Origin: Syntrophomonadaceae bacterium | GTDB lineage: Bacteria > Bacillota > Dethiobacteria > DTU022 | DNA length: 6,156 nt | Reading direction: 5' to 3' | Assembly (NCBI GenBank): GCA_007129055.1 | Contig: SKWE01000025.1 | Coordinates: 1 to 6,156, forward strand | In this document: positions 1 through 5,075 of the stretch, piece after piece | How positions within the stretch are numbered: the stretch's first letter is position 1 | How the letters are laid out: each line of letters opens with the position of its first letter | Program-made: the position numbers and the translations under genes | The notes under the pieces: model-generated | The model's database searches: none | Told to the model about the DNA's origin: nothing | What the model saw: only the letters and a program-made list of their open reading frames with translations

Positions 1-107
1 CCGCCAAGGACCAGGACGTCTGCATTGTAGAACTTGCCGGCGTTAATGAACTTTTTCCAGCAGATCTCAGAGCCGTGCACATCGGTTGCAAAAAATATGG
101 TAGTCAT
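1..107 (-). CDS. Metallophosphoesterase, N-terminal 35 codons (runs off left edge)
   Basis: Only the first 35 codons are inside the window. The translation begins MTTIFFATDVHGSE and continues to NADVLVLGG at the edge. Seen: a short hydrophobic first strand followed by D9-x-H11-G, the first metal-binding motif of calcineurin-like metallophosphoesterases, then a second hydrophobic strand ending in LVLGG, where the next metal ligand (GGD or GD) is expected just outside the window. Family knowledge: these enzymes hydrolyse phosphomonoesters or phosphodiesters with two metal ions and are usually cytosolic. The substrate cannot be predicted from this fragment. The ATG at 105-107 is preceded by GGAGG (119-115) at a 7-nt distance, which fixes the start. 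The gene begins 29 bp after the permease stop codon on the same strand, and its ribosome-binding site lies in that gap, so co-transcription with the permease is likely. Product class is fairly sure; role is unknown. Confidence 0.78.
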   Translation of the reverse strand, partial: MTTIFFATDVHGSEICWKKFINAGKFYNADVLVLG

Positions 108-136
108 AAATCATCCTCCGGAAGCCTCTCTGCCGG

Positions 137-1759
137 TTACTCGACAGGGATGCTCTTGTGAATTTCATCCAGGTTAATACCCTGCTTACGCCTGTAGGCC
201 TTGGACCCTACGTAAATCAGAATTGAGATGGTGTAGAGTACAGCCATGTAAATGTAAGAAGTCGGTTCATTAATACCGTATACAGCATCGGTTGCCCACA
301 TGTAGAAAAGGAAGAGCAGGAAACCGCCGAATATTATCCCGGTGACTGTGATTAGTGGCAGGCCGAAAAGCTTGAGCCTGGCGATAGGCGATGCTTTATA
401 TAGTTCGGGATCCTTATACGGCAAAATAGTAGCTGCAACGGTTGTGCCGAAATAGGTAACAGCAATAACAACTGTAGAGTTGAGGGCCAGGGTTTCCAGG
501 TTAGCTGTGTAGTGCATTCCGGCGCTGACTATTACCCCTCCAATTGCCATTACTGTCAATGCATTGACCGGTGAGCGAAACTTAGTTGAAACACGGGCCA
601 TCCACTCAGGCAGGATGCGGTCAAAAGCGGCAGCAAAGATAACCCTGGTTGATGACAGGAAAACAGTGCCGCACCAACCGAAGAACCAGGCGCTCATTGA
701 AATCAGCAGCCACATCTGTAATAGAGGGCTGTCAGTAAGGAAGCTGACCAGCAGTACCGGATAGGGATAAGCTCCGAAAGGTGAGGTTCCTTCATAATAA
801 GTAAAGTTGGCAGCATTATAGAAATCCCATCCAATAACGCGGGCAATCAGCCCAAGGACGATCAGGGCCAGGATTGTGGTAGCGATCAGACCGGCTGCCA
901 TGCTCCAGAAGTTGCGCCTGAAATCGGAGGCGCCTCTAACTTCACCATAGAGGGTGGCGCCCCAGTTGGGCCACAGGTTAAAGAATACGACCATGGGGAT
1001 CAGGGCCAGGCTGGCGCCAACAGCGATCCTGTTAATTGGGGCAGCAGTGTATCCACCTTCAGCTGAAGCTGCAAGCACCTGCTGGTAAACATCACCGCTG
1101 CCTGAAGCAAAGAAGTTGGTGGCATAGTGGTTGAAACCTGCAATGAAATCGGTCTGGGTATTGGTAAGCATAATGATAATCATGGTTGCCATACCGGCCA
1201 TACCGAGATAGAAACAGAATTTTTGGATACGGGCATACCAGCTCATACCCAGGCTGACGTAAATGAAGGCCAGGCCAATAACGACCAGTGACGATACAAA
1301 GAAGCCGTTAGTGCTGATAAACCAGCTGGCAGCGTTTGTGAAGCCGGCGCTGCCGGTCCATCCGCCCAGCATTCCCAGGATGGGGGCGAAAACGTTGAAG
1401 GCCAGCATGTTTCCGTAAAGCGGAACCCAGTGCCAGAGAATCCAGGCCCAGCCGGTTATGGAGAGGACAAAACCAATTCCCCCGCCTAAAATCCGGCTTT
1501 GCCATACGTAATCGCCACCTGCACGCGGCATCACTGCCACCAGCAGGCCATAGACAAAAACTTCGAAAATGATAAAAATACAACTAATAACTATGGCAGT
1601 TAACAGGTTAGCTTCAGGAATGTAAGGTGCGAAAGCAAAAATATAAAAGCCAAGGGTAACAAGGTTGATTGAGAAGAAAGCATAAACAAAACCGTCGAAT
1701 ACAGACCAGGAACGGACAAGACCGCTGGCCTTCCGGACAAACATTCCGGGTTGTGCCAT
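137..1759 (-). CDS. APC-superfamily amino acid/amine permease, 540 aa
   Basis: A polytopic inner-membrane transporter, probably a proton- or sodium-coupled importer or exchanger of an amino acid, amine or related nitrogenous compound. About 12-13 hydrophobic segments are visible, roughly at residues 20-45, 52-77, 92-112, 114-133, 152-171, 181-199, 244-262, 286-308, 345-368, 397-417, 423-447, 463-488 and 501-518. APC-type landmarks are MPRAGGDYVW (77-86) after the second segment, YGEVRGASDFRRNFW (271-285) in the position of the family's conserved EVR loop, and SSTRVIFAAAFDRILPEW (369-386) followed by FRSPVNA (394-400), the loop that in relatives reads like ASRxxYAxARDGxLP...TPVNA. A long loop at about 200-243 is probably extracytoplasmic. 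ATG at 1757-1759 is preceded by AAGGAAG (1774-1768) at 8 nt, and an in-frame TAA (1765-1763) sits just upstream, so no longer start is possible. The gene follows pucR on the same strand after 234 bp and precedes the phosphoesterase by 29 bp. Substrate is not predictable; family call is firm. Confidence 0.9.
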   Translation of the reverse strand: MAQPGMFVRKASGLVRSWSVFDGFVYAFFSINLVTLGFYIFAFAPYIPEANLLTAIVISCIFIIFEVFVYGLLVAVMPRAGGDYVWQSRILGGGIGFVLSITGWAWILWHWVPLYGNMLAFNVFAPILGMLGGWTGSAGFTNAASWFISTNGFFVSSLVVIGLAFIYVSLGMSWYARIQKFCFYLGMAGMATMIIIMLTNTQTDFIAGFNHYATNFFASGSGDVYQQVLAASAEGGYTAAPINRIAVGASLALIPMVVFFNLWPNWGATLYGEVRGASDFRRNFWSMAAGLIATTILALIVLGLIARVIGWDFYNAANFTYYEGTSPFGAYPYPVLLVSFLTDSPLLQMWLLISMSAWFFGWCGTVFLSSTRVIFAAAFDRILPEWMARVSTKFRSPVNALTVMAIGGVIVSAGMHYTANLETLALNSTVVIAVTYFGTTVAATILPYKDPELYKASPIARLKLFGLPLITVTGIIFGGFLLFLFYMWATDAVYGINEPTSYIYMAVLYTISILIYVGSKAYRRKQGINLDEIHKSIPVE

Positions 1760-1814
1760 TGATTAATCTTCCTTTCTAAATGCATTTTTTACATTGCAGA
1801 TAGGGACTGTAGGA

Positions 1815-1874
1815 CGGCAGCCAATTAATAATACTTACAAAAAACACCTCCTGTGCCTGGATTACCGGCTGCCG
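1815..1874 (-). promoter_or_regulatory. Candidate structured leader upstream of the permease
   Basis: CGGCAGCC (1815-1822) and its exact reverse complement GGCTGCCG (1867-1874) are 44 bp apart. Read as minus-strand RNA the stem extends inward by two G-U pairs and one U-A pair to 11 bp. On the plus strand those two positions would be A-C mismatches, so the structure fits a transcript running toward the permease. The right arm is also a palindrome of its own, CCGGC-T-GCCGG (1865-1875), allowing an alternative fold or a protein site. The enclosed loop carries AGGAGGTG (1852-1845), a near-ideal ribosome-binding site that serves no annotated gene. No convincing sigma-A promoter was found in this spacer. 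It matches no riboswitch class I recognise. Whether it is regulatory is inference. Confidence 0.35.
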
Positions 1875-1966
1875 GGAAAAGGAAACAATTAATTTAACAT
1901 TAGCACTATTTAAATTTTCATTTCGTATTACCTTTGTAGGATGAGTAGAAATATCAGGGTTGACTG

Positions 1967-1979
1967 GTGCATAATGCAC
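1967..1979. promoter_or_regulatory. 13-bp perfect palindrome, candidate operator
   Basis: GTGCAT-A-ATGCAC is a perfect inverted repeat with a single central base, 14 bp beyond the pucR stop codon and about 210 bp before the permease start. It is not followed by a T-run on either strand, so it does not look like an intrinsic terminator. Its size and symmetry suit a dimeric DNA-binding protein, and the PucR-type regulator encoded next door is the natural candidate. The assignment is inference. Confidence 0.4.
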
Positions 1980-1993
1980 AAAACACTTGGGTG

Positions 1994-3694
1994 TTAAGAG
2001 GATATTCTGCGGCTGATAGAAGCCAGTAAAAGGGGGAAGGTGTCCAGGTTTTCCAGGTCCCTGCCAAGTAGTTCGCTAATCTTTTGCAGCCTGTAGTTGA
2101 GGGAGTTGCGGTGCAGGTGCATCCTATCAGCTGTTTTAGTGCGGGAAAAATTGCAATCGATATATGTTTCAAGGGTTCGGACAAGTTCGCCTCCCTTGTT
2201 GTGATCATAGTCTAAAAGTGGTTCATAGATCTTGTTATAAAGCCCGGGAGCTTCTGCGCTGGTCATAAAACGCTTAACCATGTGGTAGGGGGCCATTTCA
2301 GAATAGGTAAGGGAGAATCCCGGGTGAAAAAGCTTTTTCCCTATGTCAAGGGTTTCCCAGGCTTCCAGGTACCCGGCATTTATTCTTTCTATGCTGTCAC
2401 AGTACTCGCCTGCAGCGATGTAAAGGGGTATATTCTCCATACGCGCTTCAACGGTTTGCCTTATATTCTGAACCAGCTTTTTTATATGATCTGAAGCATC
2501 TTTCTCTTCAACTTTAATTGACGAGTGAACTAACATAACCATGCTGCCCAGCGCTTCTACTACCATACCCTCTTCGCCTTCTTTTTCCAGGGCATAATGT
2601 AATAGCCGGAATAATCTTTTCTCGAGTTTTTCCCTGTCCATCCCTGGAGTTTTTGCAGACAGGTTGTTATAGTATATGCTCTCCTTGTTCAACTCGACTA
2701 AGACTACAAAATAGCTGTTGCTTGGATCGAATCCAAACTGCCTGGCCTGGGATATGATGGTTTCCCGGTTTTTAATATTGCCCAATAGCAGTTCGTTATA
2801 AAAATCAAGCTCATTTTTGCGTTCAGCCTCTTTGATCGCTTTTCTTTTAAGGATATCCAGGGCGATGGCCATGGCGCCTGCTTCCATTGCCACGGTTTTT
2901 GCTTTTTCAAGTTCTGATTTAATATCGGGGACTATCAGGGTTCCATAAAAATTGTCTCCGGCAACAACCGGAAAGAAGAAATCTATATAGTCTATTTCAG
3001 CAGATCCATGCTGGTAATAGGCAGGTTTTTTCCCGAAGGTCAGCTCATTTAACAAGCCGCTTGGATAGAAATCGGTCAGGGGGGAACGTTCGCCACTTTC
3101 CTGCCACTTTTTTAAGATGGGCGGTGTATCATTTAAACCGGGCGGGGAAGCAGCATCAATTAACAGCAGTTCACTGTCAGCCATTAAGACAGGCTTTTCC
3201 ATCAATACTGTCAGGGAGGCAAGTAGCTCTTTCAAACCTTTGCCTTTGAGAACGATGTCGGTCATCATGCTGTGCACTTCATGAGCGTATTCAAGGGCTT
3301 TTACCTGCTTGTCGAGGATTTGGCTCATAACGGGAACAATTACATCAATATATGAGCAGTCGGGCATCTGCAACAGGGGCAAATCAAGCTCATTGGCTTT
3401 GTTGATCAGCCGTTCATCAATATGAGAAATGTAGCGTTCGGGGGAAAAAATGATTAACCCCGCCCCTCCACAGGTCTTGATATCTTCCAGCATCTTAAGC
3501 TGGGCTTCAATATTGTCTTTCAAAGCGTAAAAGGTAGTAGACAGGAGGGAATCTTTGCGGAACCAGATGGCAGCATCAGGAACATCAATAATATCAACTG
3601 CCTTAATTTCCTTATCCAGGCCGTCTTCACCGGCCAGGACGATGGCATTTACCAGCCCGCCTATTTTCAATGCATCCCTGACAGTAATGGACAT
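1994..3694 (-). CDS. PucR-family (CdaR-like) transcriptional regulator, 566 aa
   Basis: A cytosolic, ligand-responsive DNA-binding regulator. Domains in order: an N-terminal PucR domain at about 5-128 (starts ITVRDALKIGGL; contains DIIDVPDAAIWFRKDSLLST, 35-53, and ends with IDVIVPVMSQIL); a GAF-like sensory region at about 145-285; a CdaR-type GGDEF-like domain at about 296-450, ending in the family's GYLEAWETLDIG block (441-452); and a C-terminal PucR helix-turn-helix at about 504-561, with LETYIDCNFSRTKTA (508-522), LHRNSLNYRLQKI (527-539) and LGRDLENLDT (543-552). Length and domain order are normal for the family. Relatives activate purine, proline, alanine or other nitrogen-compound catabolism and transport genes. 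The ATG (3694-3692) has GGGGGA (3706-3701) at 6 nt. The permease lies downstream on the same strand and is the likely target. Palindromic half-sites at its own predicted start point suggest autoregulation. The ligand cannot be inferred; the gene is not named because PucR itself is only one member of a broad family. Confidence 0.93.
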   Translation of the reverse strand: MSITVRDALKIGGLVNAIVLAGEDGLDKEIKAVDIIDVPDAAIWFRKDSLLSTTFYALKDNIEAQLKMLEDIKTCGGAGLIIFSPERYISHIDERLINKANELDLPLLQMPDCSYIDVIVPVMSQILDKQVKALEYAHEVHSMMTDIVLKGKGLKELLASLTVLMEKPVLMADSELLLIDAASPPGLNDTPPILKKWQESGERSPLTDFYPSGLLNELTFGKKPAYYQHGSAEIDYIDFFFPVVAGDNFYGTLIVPDIKSELEKAKTVAMEAGAMAIALDILKRKAIKEAERKNELDFYNELLLGNIKNRETIISQARQFGFDPSNSYFVVLVELNKESIYYNNLSAKTPGMDREKLEKRLFRLLHYALEKEGEEGMVVEALGSMVMLVHSSIKVEEKDASDHIKKLVQNIRQTVEARMENIPLYIAAGEYCDSIERINAGYLEAWETLDIGKKLFHPGFSLTYSEMAPYHMVKRFMTSAEAPGLYNKIYEPLLDYDHNKGGELVRTLETYIDCNFSRTKTADRMHLHRNSLNYRLQKISELLGRDLENLDTFPLLLASISRRISS

Positions 3695-3727
3695 ATGTAT
3701 TCCCCCACAGGAAGAGACAATTGCTTC

Positions 3728-3751
3728 TGAATTGCATTCAAGTGAATTATA
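3728..3751 (-). promoter_or_regulatory. pucR-family gene promoter (extended -10) with overlapping half-sites
   Basis: On the minus strand TGTTATAAT is a consensus extended -10 element, with TATAAT at 3751-3746 and TG one base before it. No good -35 box is present at 16-18 bp, which the extended -10 can compensate for. The start point would fall near 3739, giving a leader of about 45 nt to the ATG at 3694. Three pentamer half-sites alternate across this point: TGAAT (3728-3732), ATTCA (3736-3740) and TGAAT (3743-3747). The last one overlaps the -10 box. Bound protein there would block RNA polymerase, which suits autorepression by the encoded regulator (inference). Confidence 0.6.
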
Positions 3752-3776
3752 ACACAGATTGGAATAACCTACCCAC

Positions 3777-3804
3777 TTGACATGATACTAAAATATGATA
3801 CTAT
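3777..3804 (+). promoter_or_regulatory. hicAB promoter with direct-repeat operator
   Basis: A perfect -35 box TTGACA (3777-3782) is followed 16 bp later by TACTAT (3799-3804). An alternative TATTAT at 3802-3807 has a longer, 19-bp spacing. With the first choice, transcription would begin at about 3811, which is the A of the hicA ATG. The nonamer ATGATACTA occurs twice, at 3782-3790 and 3795-3803, with a 13-bp period, spanning the spacer and the -10 box. This is a reasonable binding site for the ribbon-helix-helix part of HicB, since HicB proteins commonly repress their own operon. The promoter is well supported; the operator role is inference. Confidence 0.65.
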
Positions 3805-3810
3805 TATTGC

Positions 3811-4074
3811 ATGAACAAAAAGCAGCGGCAAACACTGGAGAAAATATTTGAAAAGCCTGGACGATCCGATATTTTATGGTCTGATATTGAAAAACTATTT
3901 AATACGCTTGGCGCTGATTTGACAGAAGGTAAGGGATCAAGGATAAGGGTTTATTTAAGAGGAGTTAAGGCAGTATTTCATAGGCCGCATCCAAGTCCTG
4001 AAACGAATAAGCTGACTGTTAAAAATGTTCGTAGGTTTTTAATGGAAGCGGGGGTGAGTGAAGATGGAGTATAA
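3811..4074 (+). CDS. hicA: HicA-family toxin (mRNA interferase), 87 aa
   Basis: Small basic protein of the HicA type, which cleaves or blocks mRNA on ribosomes through a double-stranded-RNA-binding-like fold and is held inactive by HicB. Seen: MNKKQRQTLEKIF, then WSDIEKLFNTLGADL (23-37), GKGSRIRV (40-47), VFHRPHP (55-61) and NVRRFLMEAGV (72-82). This order matches a known HicA subgroup, including its usual length of about 85 residues and its end on a helix plus EAGV. The canonical catalytic histidine of the GSHH-type motif is replaced by arginine (GS-R44); histidines remain at 57 and 60. The start at 3811 fits homologue length, but there is no ribosome-binding site before it: the upstream bases are AT-rich promoter, so translation is probably leaderless. 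It overlaps hicB by 11 nt. Base and codon use (TTA, ATA, AGA-rich) is more AT-rich than the flanking genes, as expected for an acquired cassette. Confidence 0.85.
   Translation: MNKKQRQTLEKIFEKPGRSDILWSDIEKLFNTLGADLTEGKGSRIRVYLRGVKAVFHRPHPSPETNKLTVKNVRRFLMEAGVSEDGV
4050..4057 (+). promoter_or_regulatory. Ribosome-binding site deciding the hicB start
   Basis: GGGGGTGA lies inside the 3' end of hicA. It sits 6 nt before ATG 4064, the ideal distance, but directly abuts the GTG at 4058, which is therefore unlikely to be the start. The site allows translation of hicB independent of, or coupled to, hicA. A strong site for the antitoxin beside a leaderless toxin would favour antitoxin excess. Confidence 0.6.
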
Positions 4075-4483
4075 AGGCTATTTTGGTAAGGTAGAATATG
4101 ATGAAGAAGCTGAAGTATTACATGGTGAAGTAATAAATATAAAAGATGTAGTTACTTTTGAAGGAACTAATATAAATGAAATAAAGCAAGCTTTTCGGGA
4201 TTCTGTTGACGACTATCTGGATTTTTGTGCCGAAAGAAATGAAGTGCCGGAGAAACCTTATTCTGGTAAATTTGTAGTGCGAACTGACCCTGACCTGCAT
4301 AAAGGTATTGCTGTAATGGCTAAAAAACAAGGGAAAAGTATAAACGCGCTTGTTAATGAAATATTAATAACAGTATTAGATGATAAAGATAAAGATAATG
4401 ATAATGCTATTACTGCAGGCAGGCTTGTTGTTAAAGAGAAAGACAGTATTTTAGTCAGCGAGAATATGGAGGATGAAGAATAG
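4064..4483 (+). CDS. hicB: HicB-family antitoxin with acidic C-terminal extension, 139 aa
   Basis: Antitoxin partner of the preceding HicA; binds and neutralises it and probably represses the operon. Seen: an N-terminal HicB domain (MEYKGYFGKVEYDEEAEVLHG, roughly residues 1-66, with the typical VTFEGTNINEIKQAFRDSV block at 31-48 and DDYLDFC), then a ribbon-helix-helix segment at about 69-105 (FVVRTDPDLHKGI, KSINALVNEILITVL). A 34-residue tail (106-139) follows, rich in Asp, Glu, Lys and Asn; many family members end near residue 105-110. The tail begins with DDKDKDNDN encoded by a GATAAA/GATAAT repeat. I chose ATG 4064 over GTG 4058 because of the spacing of the ribosome-binding site. The coding region is AT-rich like hicA and overlaps it by 11 nt, so the two form one operon. 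Its stop is only 3 bp from the stop of the opposing acetyltransferase gene. Family call is firm; the tail's role is unknown. Confidence 0.88.
   Translation: MEYKGYFGKVEYDEEAEVLHGEVINIKDVVTFEGTNINEIKQAFRDSVDDYLDFCAERNEVPEKPYSGKFVVRTDPDLHKGIAVMAKKQGKSINALVNEILITVLDDKDKDNDNAITAGRLVVKEKDSILVSENMEDEE
4379..4405 (+). repeat. Short in-frame repeat GAT-AAA / GAT-AAT
   Basis: Nine consecutive codons read GAT GAT AAA GAT AAA GAT and on to AAT, alternating GAT with AAA or AAT. They encode DDKDKDNDN at the junction between the HicB ribbon-helix-helix domain and its acidic tail. The period is 6 bp, so copy-number change by slippage would keep the reading frame. Confidence 0.6.
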
Positions 4484-4486
4484 CTA

Positions 4487-4984
4487 TCATATAAAGATCC
4501 TGGCAGCCTGCATCGACACTTTCTTGTTGTTCTGAATCCACTGTTCTCCAACTTCTTTAAATCCCAGCTTTGCATGGAAAGCCAGCGATCTTTCGTTTGG
4601 CGGCAGGATATTTATTTCACAGGTGACAAGGGGAATTTTATTCTCCCTGGCAAACTTAAAAATGTCTTCGTAAAACAAGGTGCCGATCCGCCGGCCCTGG
4701 TAGCCGGCAGTAACCACTACACGGTCAATGTATAAAAAATTTTCGTAACGCGCGGAAAACCAGTCGTAATTGTCATTTTCATAGGGCACGTTGGCTTTCA
4801 TGGCCAGCATAAAAGCGACCACCATCGCTTCTGTAACAACAACCCGGTGATAGTCAGCAAGCGAGTCAAGCAGCTTCAGCCTGTCGATATCCATGGGGCT
4901 GGTAAATTCAACCTGGTCTGCATTAAGTTTTACTATTTCCGGGTAATCATGCTCGGTGGCGTCACGAATAATAATCTTTTCCAA
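4487..4984 (-). CDS. GNAT-family N-acetyltransferase, 165 aa
   Basis: A cytosolic acyl-CoA-dependent acetyltransferase of unknown substrate. Seen: first strand IIIRDATEHD (4-13); central strand and acetyl-CoA-binding motif A with YIDRVVVTAGYQGRRIGTLF (85-104), where QGRRIG stands for the R/Q-x-x-G-x-G/A pyrophosphate loop with arginine at its fourth position; TCEINILPPN (121-130); and motif B with NERSLAFHAKLGFKEVG (130-146). The EINxxPPN...AFHxxLGF arrangement resembles COG3818-type predicted acetyltransferases. Full length for the family. The start is a TTG at 4984: an in-frame stop lies about 20 bp upstream, no ATG or GTG start codon lies between, and the first beta strand begins immediately after it. 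The ribosome-binding site is weak (GGTG about 8 nt before, AAAGG about 14 nt before). It is convergent with hicB and downstream, on the same strand, of the isomerase, from which it is separated by a hairpin. A TGGTATACC extended -10-like sequence near 5013-5021 might drive it. Confidence 0.85.
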   Translation of the reverse strand: MEKIIIRDATEHDYPEIVKLNADQVEFTSPMDIDRLKLLDSLADYHRVVVTEAMVVAFMLAMKANVPYENDNYDWFSARYENFLYIDRVVVTAGYQGRRIGTLFYEDIFKFARENKIPLVTCEINILPPNERSLAFHAKLGFKEVGEQWIQNNKKVSMQAARIFI

Positions 4985-5021
4985 TATAATTGCACCAACC
5001 TTTCTTTAGCCAGGTATACCA

Positions 5022-5061
5022 AAACCACACAGAAGAACCGTCCCCCTGTGCTGTGGGGTTT
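5022..5061. terminator. Imperfect hairpin between isomerase and acetyltransferase genes; terminator or dispersed repeat
   Basis: AAACCACACAG (5022-5032) pairs with CTGTGGGGTTT (5051-5061), 11 bp with one mismatch, around an 18-nt loop (5033-5050) containing GAACCGTCCCCC. It begins 15 bp beyond the stop codon of the isomerase gene (minus strand) and on that strand ends in GGTTTTGG, a short T-run. On the plus strand it ends in GGGGTTTATTT. It could terminate the isomerase transcript. The GAACCGTCCCC core bounded by CACAG/CTGTG resembles a short palindromic repeat I recall from intergenic regions of several Clostridia, so a dispersed-repeat origin is an alternative. Only one copy is present in this window. 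Confidence 0.45.
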
Positions 5062-5075
5062 ATTTAATCCCTGTC

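Noticed and set aside
564..764. Plus-strand open frame inside the permease gene
   Set aside because: Shadow of the permease coding sequence; no ribosome-binding site and no recognisable protein.
1776..1979. Open reading frame of 67 codons on the minus strand in the pucR-permease spacer
   Set aside because: It starts at a GTG inside the palindrome with no ribosome-binding site, has no recognisable domain, and its composition looks like non-coding AT-rich spacer.
1760..1993. Known riboswitch or T-box leader in the permease spacer
   Set aside because: No T-box AGGGTGG-type core and none of the riboswitch cores I know is present; only the unclassified stem is reported.
1982..1995. Small hairpin AACAC-CCAA-GTGTT (minus strand) overlapping the pucR-type stop codon, followed by TTG
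   Set aside because: A 5-bp stem with few G-C pairs and a very short T-run is too weak to call an intrinsic terminator.
4058..4063. GTG at 4058 as an alternative hicB start giving two extra residues
   Set aside because: The GGGGGTGA site directly abuts this GTG, leaving no spacing, while ATG 4064 has the ideal 6 nt and matches the usual N-terminus.
4487..4984. GNAT protein as a toxin of a GNAT/ribbon-helix-helix toxin-antitoxin pair with HicB
   Set aside because: It is convergent with hicB and not in an operon with it, HicB already has its cognate HicA, and the sequence resembles COG3818-type enzymes more than tRNA-acetylating toxins.
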